A stretch of 64,000 nt of DNA from NCBI GenBank assembly GCA_034005165.1, contig JAVEVE010000007.1:1-64000 (forward strand). Reading direction: 5' to 3'. Shown here piece after piece: positions 16,507 to 25,552 of the stretch. The DNA comes from UBA1573 sp034005165. Its GTDB lineage: Bacteria; Pseudomonadota; Alphaproteobacteria; Micavibrionales; Micavibrionaceae. The notes under the pieces are model-generated. The model did not search any database and was not told the DNA's origin. It worked only from the letters and a program-made list of their open reading frames with translations. The stretch's first letter is position 1. Each line of letters opens with the position of its first letter. The position numbers and the translations under genes were made by a program.

Positions 16507-16797
16507 TTAGGCTTGCGCTGCAACTACTTTTTCAACACGTGCTTTAACATCGTGCAGATCAGGGTCAAGCTTGGACTTTGGTGTTTCCAGAAGGAACTTA
16601 TCCAATCCGCCTTTTTTGTCGATGGTGCGAAGACCAGCAGCCGTTACGCGCATACGAACCAATGTTCCTAATGCTTCGCTGAAAAGGCTGGTGTCTTGAA
16701 CATTCGGGTTGAATGTACGACGTGTTTTGTTTTGAGCGTGGGAAACATTATTCCCAAACATTACTTTTTTTCCGGTAACCTGGCACTTGCGGCTCAT
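16507..16797 (-). CDS. rpmB: 50S ribosomal protein L28
   Basis: L28 is a small protein of the large ribosomal subunit. The 96-residue product starts with the family signature MSRKCQVTGKKVMFGNNVSHAQNKTRR and has the following RTFNPNV segment. The C-terminal extension after about residue 70 is typical of alphaproteobacterial L28. The gene heads a leftward unit with tgt. A good promoter lies at 16857-16886. Confidence 0.97.
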   Translation of the reverse strand: MSRKCQVTGKKVMFGNNVSHAQNKTRRTFNPNVQDTSLFSEALGTLVRMRVTAAGLRTIDKKGGLDKFLLETPKSKLDPDLHDVKARVEKVVAAQA

Positions 16798-16856
16798 GGC
16801 AAAATCCTTGTATGACTTATTTATATTTAGTTGTAAAAAAGCTATGAAGCTCGCGG

Positions 16857-16886
16857 ACCATAGTGCATCTCCGCGTCTTTCGTCAA
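16857..16886 (-). promoter_or_regulatory. Candidate housekeeping promoter of rpmB
   Basis: On the leftward strand TTGACG (16886-16881) is followed after 18 bases by TATGGT (16862-16857), close to the sigma-70 consensus. Transcription would start near 16850, giving a leader of about 50 bases before the rpmB ATG at 16797. Confidence 0.5.
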
Positions 16887-16915
16887 GTCTTTTGTTAAAG
16901 GAAAGAAGGCCATTT

Positions 16916-17851
16916 ATGTCCCAGGTAGCCGCACAGGCCGAAGCAGATTTGAAAGAAATCAGAAATCTTATTGATTCTATTGGAAATATTTACTCATCCC
17001 CTTCCAATTTCAAGCAAAAATCTGTCATTTATGACTGGCTTTCTCCCTTTTCAAGCACATCAGGGCAAATGCTCCAATCACCGCGCCTTTCCATCTTTGG
17101 CGGAGCATACAGATTAGTGGATTCTACGGAGACAGATAGTCAAAATTTCCACGAATATGTAAATAATTTTGTCACAGAGTGCAATAAAGGCACCCTAAAA
17201 CTCAATCAGCTCTGTAATCATGCCAACTGCGATTTGCGAGTTTACGAGATGACCCCATCTCACCCAATCACATACACCACAACCGAATCATCTTTTAATA
17301 TAGAGGAAATGATTCGTGCTCTAGCTTATGGCCTAATTTGCGTCGAACAAGGGACTGACTTTTTGGCGATCAGCTCCTTCGGGGTTTCCTGCGAGACTGT
17401 TGCGTCCGCAATTATTAACGCACATTCTACTCAAAATGACCGCGCCAACGATGTGGCAAATCTCAATCTGGAAAGACTTCTAAAAATCAATGCCGCAAAA
17501 AAAGGCTTTGATTGCCTCCTTGCAATCGGAGGACCCGAGATTGCTGCAATGTGCGGCGTTATACTTGCTGCGCGTCTGGCGGGCATTCCAGTTTTGTTAG
17601 AGGGCATGGGTGCTTTGGCTGCTCTGACGATTCTCTCGGAATATTCGGAATTTATTGGACAGCACTGTGCAATAACCGGACAAATAGCCGAGCATATCGT
17701 TCAAAACTTCTCCGAGCCGTTCATTCCTGCTCCCTACAATTTGATTACCGCACAAGGTAATGAGCCGCTATGCGGGATCAGTGCTGCTTGCCTTATTCCT
17801 CAATTCAAAAATGATCTTCTCCTTGAAAAAATCATGGGCAAAAACGCATAA
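16916..17851 (+). CDS. CobT-like protein (nicotinate-nucleotide-dimethylbenzimidazole phosphoribosyltransferase family)
   Basis: The product has 311 residues. The ATG at 16916 has GAAGG at 16905-16909; the frame stays open to 16787 but overlaps rpmB. The core matches the CobT Rossmann-like fold: GVSCETVASAIIN, CLLAIGGPEIAAMCGVILAARLAGIPVLLEGMGALAAL. True CobT makes alpha-ribazole phosphate for the lower ligand of cobalamin. Here the C-terminal region, which should hold the catalytic glutamate in an LGEGTGAA-like motif, reads GNEPLCGISAA. Catalysis is therefore uncertain. No cobalamin gene is nearby; instead it is 19 bases upstream of regB. Confidence 0.65.
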   Translation: MSQVAAQAEADLKEIRNLIDSIGNIYSSPSNFKQKSVIYDWLSPFSSTSGQMLQSPRLSIFGGAYRLVDSTETDSQNFHEYVNNFVTECNKGTLKLNQLCNHANCDLRVYEMTPSHPITYTTTESSFNIEEMIRALAYGLICVEQGTDFLAISSFGVSCETVASAIINAHSTQNDRANDVANLNLERLLKINAAKKGFDCLLAIGGPEIAAMCGVILAARLAGIPVLLEGMGALAALTILSEYSEFIGQHCAITGQIAEHIVQNFSEPFIPAPYNLITAQGNEPLCGISAACLIPQFKNDLLLEKIMGKNA

Positions 17852-17870
17852 ACGACATTAGAGGAACAGC

Positions 17871-19190
17871 ATGTTTAAAATCTCATTTCCCGGATCTCGT
17901 CACAAATCGAGCACTGCATATGATGACAGATCAGTACGTGGACAGTCTCTGATCGCTGCCCGCTGGATTGCGCTGACAGCGCAAACTCTTGCTGTGCTTA
18001 TATCCTATTACGGGCTTGGATTCGGGTTCCCAATTACATTGTGCCTCTTAACAATTGTCGCGTCAGGGATTATCAATAACTATGCCACGATAAAAGACCA
18101 TCATCGCAGCATGGATGCAACGAAATCCCTCGCCTATCTGTCTTTTGACATTCTCCAGCTCACGATCTTACTGTATTTGACAGGCGGACTAGGCAATCCT
18201 TTTTTTGTACTGATTATCGCCCCGGTTCTCATCGGCTCGACCCTGCTCCCCAAAAAACAAATGTTGATTTTGCTAACTATGGGTCTTGCCTGCGTCTTTT
18301 ATATATCTCTGTTCTACCTTCCTTTGGAATGGCCTCCAATTTTTATTGATAAGGATAAGTTTTTTATCCTTGTCGAATGTCTTGCCATGGTTATTACTCT
18401 GATTTTTGCCTCCTTCTACTCGTGGCAAATCTCCGAAGAAAGCCGCACCATGCAACAGGCCGGATTTGCCGCAGATACCGCTTTGTTGAAACAAAAGCAG
18501 CTTCAGGCCCTTGGGGGATTAGCCGCAGCTGCAGTGCATGAATTGGGAAGCCCTTTGGGTACAATTACTATTATTGCTAAAGAGTTATCTCATGATTTGA
18601 AAGATCGGGACGATCTTACAGATGACATTGATACGTTGATTACCCAAACAGAGCGATGCAAAACCATCCTTGCTAATTTCGGGAAAACCCTTAAGGGCGA
18701 CCCAACCTATATGGCTGATCCTCTGCCACCGAAAGTCCTTATTCAAGGAATCGCCGATGGATTTTTATCCGAACGCCCCGAGGTCAGGTTTACCATCCAC
18801 GTATCGGATGAAGACGATAAAATCCTTATCCCTCAAAGGCCGGAATTATCCCACGGACTTGGAGTATTTATCCAGAATGCCCTTTCTTTGGCCACAAGCC
18901 ATGTCTCAATATTCATAACCATCAATAAAGGCATCAAGATCACCATTGAGGATGATGGTCCTGGCTTTCCAGCCAAGATCCTTCCAAGGCTCGGGGAACC
19001 CTACACCTCCACGAGAGCTGATAGCGGAAAAAATATGGGGCTTGGTGTCTTTATCGCCCAAACTTTACTTGAAGATATTGGCGCAAACGTATTTTATAAT
19101 AATCTGGCATCAGGCGGCGCTCAGGTGAGTGTGCTTTGGTCAGAGATAGCCTATAAGTCATTATTGACATACAACCTTAAAACAAAATAA
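17871..19190 (+). CDS. regB: Redox-sensing histidine kinase RegB/ActS/PrrB
   Basis: This 439-residue membrane kinase has about six transmembrane segments in residues 30-185. The RegB heptapeptide GGLGNPF (105-111), which binds quinone in studied RegB proteins, lies between two of them. The kinase core has the phosphoaccepting H223 in VHELGSPLGTI and the conserved redox cysteine C263 in QTERCKTIL. HATPase boxes follow (ITIEDDGPGFP and NMGLGVFIA). RegB adjusts respiration, photosynthesis or fixation genes to quinone redox state through RegA, encoded 54 bases downstream. GAGGAAC precedes the start. The symbol reflects family; actS or prrB are synonyms. Confidence 0.93.
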   Translation: MFKISFPGSRHKSSTAYDDRSVRGQSLIAARWIALTAQTLAVLISYYGLGFGFPITLCLLTIVASGIINNYATIKDHHRSMDATKSLAYLSFDILQLTILLYLTGGLGNPFFVLIIAPVLIGSTLLPKKQMLILLTMGLACVFYISLFYLPLEWPPIFIDKDKFFILVECLAMVITLIFASFYSWQISEESRTMQQAGFAADTALLKQKQLQALGGLAAAAVHELGSPLGTITIIAKELSHDLKDRDDLTDDIDTLITQTERCKTILANFGKTLKGDPTYMADPLPPKVLIQGIADGFLSERPEVRFTIHVSDEDDKILIPQRPELSHGLGVFIQNALSLATSHVSIFITINKGIKITIEDDGPGFPAKILPRLGEPYTSTRADSGKNMGLGVFIAQTLLEDIGANVFYNNLASGGAQVSVLWSEIAYKSLLTYNLKTK

Positions 19191-19244
19191 GCTAATATAC
19201 TTTTGTATTGAAGCCATTAAACTAAATAAATGGAGCCCTCACCA

Positions 19245-19823
19245 ATGACAGACGCACCTATTGACACTTCCGAAGTCAGCATGAAAGGACACTTGATTAT
19301 CATTGATGATGATGAGGTTCTATGTACACGCCTGGCAAAAGCGATGGAAAAACGCGGCTACACAGTGCGAACGGCCTTTACTGTTGCAGATGGGATTAAG
19401 GTCGCTAAAGAATTCGAACCTGAGTTCGCTGTCGTGGACCTGAGACTTGCTGACGGGAATGGATTGGAAGTCGTTGATAAGCTCAGAGAGATTGTTGAAG
19501 ACTGCCGTATCATTATGATGACGGCCTATGGGAACATAGCGACAGCTGTTGCCGCAGTAAAAGCAGGCGCAATTGACTACCTCGCAAAGCCTGCCGATGC
19601 AGACATGATAGAAAAAGCTCTTCTGCAAACAGGAGAGGACACTCTGCCGGAGCCTCCGTCAGACCCTATGTCCGCTGACCGTGTCAAATGGGAACATATT
19701 CTGCGCGTTTATGAAATGTGCGGACGAAACGTTTCAGAGACAGCACGCCGCCTTAAAATGCACCGCAGAACACTCCAACGCATTCTTGCAAAACATGCAC
19801 CAAAAGAACAGGATAGCGCATAG
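19245..19823 (+). CDS. regA: Response regulator RegA/ActR/PrrA
   Basis: This 192-residue cytosolic DNA-binding regulator is the partner of RegB. The receiver domain has acidic residues D21-D23, phosphorylation site D65 (VVDLRLADGNGL), T93 and K115. The C-terminal Fis-type helix-turn-helix (NVSETARRLKMHRRTLQRILAKHAP) is nearly identical to the strongly conserved RegA DNA-binding helix. The ATG at 19245 is chosen because GGAG lies nine bases upstream; an earlier ATG at 19230 overlaps that site. It would activate or repress respiratory and redox genes. Confidence 0.95.
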   Translation: MTDAPIDTSEVSMKGHLIIIDDDEVLCTRLAKAMEKRGYTVRTAFTVADGIKVAKEFEPEFAVVDLRLADGNGLEVVDKLREIVEDCRIIMMTAYGNIATAVAAVKAGAIDYLAKPADADMIEKALLQTGEDTLPEPPSDPMSADRVKWEHILRVYEMCGRNVSETARRLKMHRRTLQRILAKHAPKEQDSA

Positions 19824-19864
19824 GCTGTCAACACGCTTGGTGCCTCTCTTTTATTTTAATCAAT

Positions 19865-20491
19865 TCATGCTGACGGCTTTTTATCAATCAGCAGCTTGTC
19901 TGCTGTATCGCAAATCTTGTTAATCAGCTTTTCCAATCTGTCGACTTGGTCCAACGGCTCTGCCGTTTCAATACGGAGCAAAGTCTCTTTCTCATTAAAG
20001 ATAAATAAGGCCCCTAACCCTTTCGCCGTCATCAACGCATAAAGAGCAGCTACACGCTGTGATGTTAGGTATGATTTCATCTTTTCGACATCTTGGGTCT
20101 TCAGGTAGATTGAAGCATCCCAGTTTCCGTTCTCGGGCGCGTAAGGATGCTCAAGTCCCAGAAGTGAGGCCATTTCTTTCATTGATTGGGTGGCGATCAC
20201 CCCTTCCGTGGGCATCCCTGGCGGCAATTCCATCTGGATAATGGTTCTGAATTTACGCCCCCTAGAATCTCCGTCCATCTGGGCCTCGGAGAAAATTGCC
20301 AAACCATAATTTCTATAGATCCCGCCAACGACAGAAGAAGATAAAACGGATCTATTGTCGTATGTCAGGCCATGACGTTTGGCAAATTGCTTCCATGCCG
20401 TTTTCTGCCTCATCAAAATTTGAGTGGACCAGAAAAAAATCCCCATAATAAATACAGAGAAAAATACCCAAAACATCAACCAAATATTCAA
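19865..20491 (-). CDS. Uncharacterised single-pass membrane protein
   Basis: This 208-residue protein is not recognised. An N-terminal hydrophobic helix (about 3-27) should anchor it in the inner membrane. A basic KQFAKRHGLTYDNRS segment follows, then a mixed alpha/beta domain to the C-terminus. The TTG at 20491 has AGAGG eight bases upstream and is preferred; an ATG at 20476 is the alternative. The gene converges on regA and is separated from ompW by the ompW terminator, so it is likely expressed alone. Membership of an alphaproteobacteria-specific family is a guess. Confidence 0.7.
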   Translation of the reverse strand: MNIWLMFWVFFSVFIMGIFFWSTQILMRQKTAWKQFAKRHGLTYDNRSVLSSSVVGGIYRNYGLAIFSEAQMDGDSRGRKFRTIIQMELPPGMPTEGVIATQSMKEMASLLGLEHPYAPENGNWDASIYLKTQDVEKMKSYLTSQRVAALYALMTAKGLGALFIFNEKETLLRIETAEPLDQVDRLEKLINKICDTADKLLIDKKPSA

Positions 20492-20570
20492 AACGAGACC
20501 TCTTTGTTACGCGAGGGAAATACTAACACTATTTCCCAAATCTGGTAAGAGGCCTATAGGCAAAAAGGCA

Positions 20571-20597
20571 GAAAAATGCCCGACCGAAGTCGGGCAT
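20571..20597 (-). terminator. Rho-independent terminator of ompW
   Basis: ATGCCCGAC (20576-20584) and GTCGGGCAT (20589-20597) form a perfect 9-bp stem with a stable tetraloop (TTCG on the leftward strand) and a TTTTT run at 20575-20571. It lies just after the ompW stop. Confidence 0.85.
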
Positions 20598-20624
20598 AAT
20601 CTCTTTAACTCAATTAAGTCCCGA

Positions 20625-21260
20625 CTAGAACTTATAGCCAACACCAAGACCAACAACCCATGGGTTGATTTCTGCGTCAACTTTAGTTGTACCATCAAGT
20701 GTCAATTCTGTATCAATCCAGATTTTCTTAACATCTACGTTCAAAGCCCAGTTACTGGACAGAGGAACGTCAACACCAGCTTGCAGAGCGCCGCCCCAAC
20801 TGCTGCTAAATTTTGCAGAATTGAAAGGGCCTTTTGCATCGGCACTGAAGAAGTGGGTGTAGTTAACACCAGCACCAACGTATGGGCTGATTCCACCAAC
20901 TTGCTCGATTGGATCAAAGTGGTATTGAAGGGTTACTGTTGGCGGCAACAACCAAACATCAGCAACATCTACACCAGCCAAGGCATTTTTACCTTTGACA
21001 TTATGCGGAGTTACAGCTGCAATTACTTCAACAGCAATGTTATCAGTGATAAAATATGTCAAATCCAATTCAGGAACTACAGAATTATCGATAGAGCCAA
21101 TATTTTTTGCTCCGCCTTTAATGTCTGCATCTTCAGCAGGAATGACAGCCAAAGCTCGGCCACGAAGCAAGAAGTCACCAGCAGTTTTCTGAAAACCTTC
21201 TGCCATCGCAGAAGAAGGGATCAACGCAACCAAAGCTGCAGAAAGAAGGAATTTGTTCAT
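20625..21260 (-). CDS. ompW: OmpW family outer membrane protein
   Basis: This 211-residue protein has a 20-residue signal peptide ending in AMA and the alternating strand pattern of an eight-stranded beta-barrel. OmpW hallmarks include GDFLLRGRALAVIP at the mature start, LTYFITDNIAVEV, LPPTVTLQYHF, ISPYVGAGVNYTHFF and the terminal GLGVGYKF with a closing phenylalanine. OmpW proteins form small hydrophobic channels in the outer membrane. A GGTGGAG ribosome-binding site precedes the ATG. The gene is monocistronic, with a 215-base upstream gap shared with a divergent gene and a strong terminator. A good signal for an ordinary didermal envelope. Confidence 0.92.
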   Translation of the reverse strand: MNKFLLSAALVALIPSSAMAEGFQKTAGDFLLRGRALAVIPAEDADIKGGAKNIGSIDNSVVPELDLTYFITDNIAVEVIAAVTPHNVKGKNALAGVDVADVWLLPPTVTLQYHFDPIEQVGGISPYVGAGVNYTHFFSADAKGPFNSAKFSSSWGGALQAGVDVPLSSNWALNVDVKKIWIDTELTLDGTTKVDAEINPWVVGLGVGYKF

Positions 21261-21475
21261 AATATCTCCACCAGGATTAAAAAAAAAATTAGAGGGCTAG
21301 TCGTAGGACTTTCAGGACTATATGCCCATGTGAGCCCAAACCATATACGACCGAATGTCGCAACATCGAGATTGAAGCTCTTTCGCCTTAGATTGTAAAT
21401 ATTTTTCTTGAAAATAGCCCCTCAAAGACTGATTATTGATGCTAACTATATCAAAATTACAACAGGGATTATATT

Positions 21476-21925
21476 ATGAATATCTTTAAAAGAATGCCGA
21501 ATCGGCATGCTTTGGCGTTAGCAGCTCTTTTCATGGCTGTAACGTCACCGCAGGCTGGCCCGATTTTTTCTGCGCTGCCCAACAACAACGCAGAAACATT
21601 ATCAAAAGGTACACTCGACTATCTGGAAACGTCTCCACATCTTGATTTCAAGTTTGCAACCAACCCAAGGAAGCAGCAGCTTGAGCTTGTTGGACGGATT
21701 CATATCCAGCAGACCCAGAAAACTCTTGGTGTCTTCAAAACATCTGACGGTAATATTTCTACAATTGATTGCTCTGGCTTATCCAAAATTCTGACCTATA
21801 CTCTTCTCTCGAAGATCAAAGCCGAGAATGAGAATGACCAGAATGGCACAACAAAGTACGGTGTCCTTTATGAAGATGTCCGCCATGGTATCGATAAACT
21901 GGAATGCCCCGTTCTCAGCATTTAG
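21476..21925 (+). CDS. Small secreted protein of unknown function
   Basis: This 149-residue product is not recognised. A basic start (FKRMPNRH) and hydrophobic stretch (ALALAALFMAV) form a likely signal peptide ending near SPQA. The mature protein has two cysteines, in IDCSGL and LECPVLSI, which could form a disulfide, and a LELVGRIHIQQ strand-like region. An AGGGAT site lies upstream of the ATG. The next gene begins immediately after or overlaps its end, so the two probably act together. Confidence 0.6.
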   Translation: MNIFKRMPNRHALALAALFMAVTSPQAGPIFSALPNNNAETLSKGTLDYLETSPHLDFKFATNPRKQQLELVGRIHIQQTQKTLGVFKTSDGNISTIDCSGLSKILTYTLLSKIKAENENDQNGTTKYGVLYEDVRHGIDKLECPVLSI

Positions 21926-21926
21926 A

Positions 21927-22799
21927 TTGTTTCTCAAGTCTTTAAAGAAGGGTTTGTTGAGTTTAATTGTCATGGTCTGCGTGCATGGTCCACATATGGC
22001 CCATGCATCATCTGATGCGCCCACACCTTACCTCCAATCAGCGATCAATCTGCTGAATATTGCCCACCCCCCCTACAGTTCCAGTATGTGGCCTCATGTT
22101 CTGGTTAGCACCGCACCTCATGGATTTATCGCATTGGCTCAATACACCCCCCTTACTTCTCCAGAGGGGGAAATTATTGGCAAAATTAAAATAGGGTCAG
22201 ACTTTCACAGATACAAAAAAGAATATACCGTTCTTTCAAGCAATATTCCACGCTACGAGCGCCCTGATTTTGATCACTATTATACAATCGTCCTAGCTCT
22301 TTCTCTGGTCAACGAAACTGCCCATTTCATTCAACATCAAAACGGGTCCTTAGATGATTTCCATACCTTCAAGACACTCAGAGATACTCCAGCTCTTTGT
22401 ACACTCTACTCTTTACAACAACATGTCTCAGATGTTGAGATGCTAGATGCCGCTCTGCGCCTGGAACATTATTTTATTCAGCATGGAGCCATAAAAAGCC
22501 TTTATGCTTTACGTCTTGCTCTTGAGAAAATGGGGCTTCGCGAAATTTTTTCTTCATTCAGGTCATCATACTCTGCAAAAGATGCCCCCTTGCTTCGTCA
22601 GACACTTCAAACACTTTATCTTGCTCGATTAAATGACAATATGCAGGGGCTAAATAGATGTAATGGCGTGACGCGTGCAGATTTAGGCAATGATGTTCTT
22701 GATCGGGCAGTTGCCCCTGCACGCGATATATTTGAAATATATTTCGATACAAGGCCTGCCATTTTACCGCGTAGCCAAAACAGTCAATTCAATCCATAG
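21927..22799 (+). CDS. Secreted protein of unknown function
   Basis: The frame runs from 21828, inside the previous gene. A TTG at 21927 gives a good signal peptide (basic KSLKK, then GLLSLIVMVCV, ending PHMAHA) and a 290-residue product, so I use it. A TTG at 21957, closer to the AAGAAGGG site, and an ATG at 21972 are alternatives. The mature part is mostly helical, with a VNETAHFIQHQN segment that looks like a zincin helix in which the first histidine of HExxH has become asparagine. It ends in a polar tail. No family was recognised. Confidence 0.55.
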   Translation: MFLKSLKKGLLSLIVMVCVHGPHMAHASSDAPTPYLQSAINLLNIAHPPYSSSMWPHVLVSTAPHGFIALAQYTPLTSPEGEIIGKIKIGSDFHRYKKEYTVLSSNIPRYERPDFDHYYTIVLALSLVNETAHFIQHQNGSLDDFHTFKTLRDTPALCTLYSLQQHVSDVEMLDAALRLEHYFIQHGAIKSLYALRLALEKMGLREIFSSFRSSYSAKDAPLLRQTLQTLYLARLNDNMQGLNRCNGVTRADLGNDVLDRAVAPARDIFEIYFDTRPAILPRSQNSQFNP

Positions 22800-22809
22800 G
22801 TACGAATAT

Positions 22810-22840
22810 AAAAATGGAGAGAAGGACACCCTCTCTCCAT
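22810..22840 (-). terminator. Rho-independent terminator of the leftward membrane-protein gene
   Basis: ATGGAGAGA (22814-22822) pairs with TCTCTCCAT (22832-22840) across a nine-base loop. Read leftward it is followed by TTTTATA. It lies 23 bases beyond the stop of the gene at 22864-23316. Confidence 0.7.
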
Positions 22841-22863
22841 CAACTTGCACTTGAGCCAAATTA

Positions 22864-23316
22864 TTACATGTAGCGGATCTTACCATCGGAGTTTGCGGCT
22901 CCCATTTGTGCGAAATTGGCTAACGCCTCTTCACGCGCAACGGATTGCAATATCTGCCAATCGTTACTCGGTTTCAAACCCATCGGTACAGAGATAGATC
23001 CCCCGTCCTCATGGACAACTTCCGGAGTAACTTCCGTAAGCTTGGTTTTCTTTGCTCTTCCTTTGGATTTGGCGACCTTTTTGGGTTTTGTTTGAGATAA
23101 TTCATCAACTCTTTGATCAAGTTTATGTAACTCGTTGCTGAAAAATCCTGTCTGACGACCAACAAGGTCCAATCCCTCTTTAACTCTTTCCAATCCCGCC
23201 CTTAAGCGTTCATAGCCGATACCCAGCACTATGGCCGAGCCGATTGCCGACACTGCTGCAAACACAGCAAATGCCAATGCAACTACAACGTAGACTTCAG
23301 GCATTTGACTACCCAT
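22864..23316 (-). CDS. Membrane-anchored protein with a lysine-rich linker, unknown function
   Basis: This 150-residue product starts with one long hydrophobic segment (about 7-33) that would anchor it in the inner membrane. A helical, coiled-coil-prone stretch follows (about 35-75, RLRAGLERVKEGLDLVG). A very basic linker rich in KPKK and GRAKKTK comes next, and then a C-terminal WQILQSVAREEALANFAQMG segment. No family was recognised. An alternative start is the ATG at 23304. It is transcribed alone, ending at its own terminator. Confidence 0.6.
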   Translation of the reverse strand: MGSQMPEVYVVVALAFAVFAAVSAIGSAIVLGIGYERLRAGLERVKEGLDLVGRQTGFFSNELHKLDQRVDELSQTKPKKVAKSKGRAKKTKLTEVTPEVVHEDGGSISVPMGLKPSNDWQILQSVAREEALANFAQMGAANSDGKIRYM

Positions 23317-23463
23317 CCTTCCTGTACAGTTTTATTGATTTATAAAATCCAGGCCAACTTTTCCGTTGCCCCAAGATCAACCATGCTTATAGATTAAGTT
23401 TATATCCTTAAGGATTAACAACCCTTAACCAAATGCGACAGTTTGCCTAAAGTTTTAATGAAA

Positions 23464-25485
23464 TTAGAAATTGACGGCAGATACTTCGAGATCGAGAGTC
23501 TCGAGACGTTTGATTTCATCACGTAATCTGGCAGCCTCTTCGAATTCCAGATCGCCGGCCGCCTTGAGCATCCGCTCTTTGAGTTTTTCAATTTGCTTAG
23601 CAAGAGACCGAGGATCATGTAGCAGAGCCTGTTCCTGATCCGACATACCTACTGCGATTTTGCCGCGTTCATTATTTTGAGAATCTTGTGACCAATGTTC
23701 ACCAATTGCCTTTTTGACACTTTCAGGCGTAATGCTATGTTCTTTGTTGTACGCTTCCTGTTTTTCACGACGACGTGATGTTTCCTCCAAAGCGGCTTTC
23801 ATGCTTTTGGTTATCGTATCCGCATACAGAATGGCTTTTCCGCCGACATTCCGTGCAGCACGTCCAATCGTCTGAATTAAGGATGTTCTTGAACGTAAGA
23901 ACCCCTCCTTATCTGCGTCCAAAATCGCTACAAGACGACATTCAGGAATATCCAACCCTTCACGCAATAAGTTGATCCCCACAAGGATATCAAATTCCCC
24001 CAAGCGCAGATCCCTAATAATTTCGATTCGTTCAAGCGTATCAATATCAGAATGCAAATAACGAACTTTCAATCCATTATCGACAAGATATTCGGTTAAA
24101 TCCTCTGACATTTTCTTGGTCAGAGTTGTGACCAGAATCCTTCCGCCGTCACTTACAATCTTGCGGCATTCTTGCATTAAATCATCAATCTGGAACTCTG
24201 TCGGCCTGATCTCAACGACAGGATCAATCAGCCCTGTTGGACGCACCACTTGTTCAACAAATTGCCCACCTGTCTGTTCCAATTCCCATTCCCCAGGGGT
24301 CGCGGAGACGTATACAGTCTGCGGGCGCATTCTGTTCCATTCTTCAAATTTGAGAGGGCGGTTATCAAGAGCAGACGGCAATCGAAATCCGTATTCGGCC
24401 AAAGTTGATTTTCTGGCTCTATCCCCGTTATACATTCCACCCAACTGACCAATCATCACGTGACTTTCATCAATAAAGAGAAGCGCATCTTCAGGAATAT
24501 ATTCGAATAAAGTCGGCGGAGGATCTCCTGCCGCACGCCCTGTCAAATACCTCGAATAGTTCTCAATCCCTTGACACATTCCTGTCGCCGTCAACATTTC
24601 TAAATCAAATGTTGTGCGCTGTTCCAATCTTTGTGCCTCCAGCAATTTCCCTTCACGATTGAATTTCTCTAGCTGAATCTTCAAGTCTCTCTTGATGCTT
24701 TCAATTGCTTGGGCAATCGTTGGGCCGGGCGTAATATAGTGTGTGTTCGCGTATATGCGTACCGCATTCATCGTGACAAATTTTTGTCCAGTCAAAGGGT
24801 CAAATTCGCAAATTTCCTCAATTTCGTCCCCGAACATGGAAAACCGCCATGCGCGATCATCAAAGTGAACAGGAAAAAGCTCTACGGTATCGCCGCGGAC
24901 ACGAAAACTCCCGCGTTCGAATGAAATGTCATTGCGTTTATATTGAAGCTCAATCAGTTTGGAGATCAGCTCCTGACGATCAATGATCTGCCCCTTAGAG
25001 ACCTCAAAGGTCATGGCATAGTAATCTTCTTTGGACCCGATACCATATATACAGGATACGGATGCAACAATAATCACATCGCGACGTTCGAAAATGGCAC
25101 GCGTGGCCGCGTGACGCATGCGGTCGATCTGTTCGTTAATTGTCGACTCTTTTTCAATGTAGAGATCGGATTTTGGAACATAAGCCTCTGGTTGATAATA
25201 ATCATAGTAAGACACAAAATACTCGACTGCATTGTCAGGAAAGAATGACTTCATTTCCGAGTAAAGTTGCGCTGCCAATGTCTTATTAGGAGCAAGGATG
25301 AGTGCGGGCCTCTGTGTTTTCTCAATCACATGGGCCATTGTAAAAGTCTTTCCTGAACCCGTTACCCCGAGAAGGACCTGATCACTTAACCCCTGCCCCA
25401 ATCCCCCAATCAGGCTTTTGATTGCGGCAGGTTGGTCACCTGCCGGCTCAAATGGAGAATGGATCTTGAAAGTTTTTTCTGTCAT
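23464..25485 (-). CDS. uvrB: Excinuclease ABC subunit B
   Basis: UvrB verifies damage and prepares the incision complex in nucleotide excision repair. The 673-residue product has Walker A at 40-47 (GVTGSGKT), the strand-separating beta-hairpin (YYDYYQPEAYVP, about 93-104), the helicase motif II FIDESHV, motif VI (QTIGRAARN) and the C-terminal UVR domain that contacts UvrC (about 630-670). Length is normal. The start at 25485 matches the family N-terminus. It is separate from uvrA and uvrC, as usual. Confidence 0.97.
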   Translation of the reverse strand: MTEKTFKIHSPFEPAGDQPAAIKSLIGGLGQGLSDQVLLGVTGSGKTFTMAHVIEKTQRPALILAPNKTLAAQLYSEMKSFFPDNAVEYFVSYYDYYQPEAYVPKSDLYIEKESTINEQIDRMRHAATRAIFERRDVIIVASVSCIYGIGSKEDYYAMTFEVSKGQIIDRQELISKLIELQYKRNDISFERGSFRVRGDTVELFPVHFDDRAWRFSMFGDEIEEICEFDPLTGQKFVTMNAVRIYANTHYITPGPTIAQAIESIKRDLKIQLEKFNREGKLLEAQRLEQRTTFDLEMLTATGMCQGIENYSRYLTGRAAGDPPPTLFEYIPEDALLFIDESHVMIGQLGGMYNGDRARKSTLAEYGFRLPSALDNRPLKFEEWNRMRPQTVYVSATPGEWELEQTGGQFVEQVVRPTGLIDPVVEIRPTEFQIDDLMQECRKIVSDGGRILVTTLTKKMSEDLTEYLVDNGLKVRYLHSDIDTLERIEIIRDLRLGEFDILVGINLLREGLDIPECRLVAILDADKEGFLRSRTSLIQTIGRAARNVGGKAILYADTITKSMKAALEETSRRREKQEAYNKEHSITPESVKKAIGEHWSQDSQNNERGKIAVGMSDQEQALLHDPRSLAKQIEKLKERMLKAAGDLEFEEAARLRDEIKRLETLDLEVSAVNF

Positions 25486-25552
25486 ATCATATCATATATA
25501 CATTTTTAGGTCTGTTTCTCCAATCCTATCTTTAAATCATTTTGAGGGGCCA

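Noticed and set aside
20424..21398. Open frame of about 324 codons opposite ompW
   Set aside because: It runs across the ompW terminator and the whole ompW gene; the ompW protein has a signal peptide and a family match, while the opposite translation has none.
23404..23415. Perfect 12-bp palindrome ATCCTTAAGGAT upstream of the leftward membrane-protein gene
   Set aside because: Could be a regulator site, but there is no second copy or adjacent regulator to support it.
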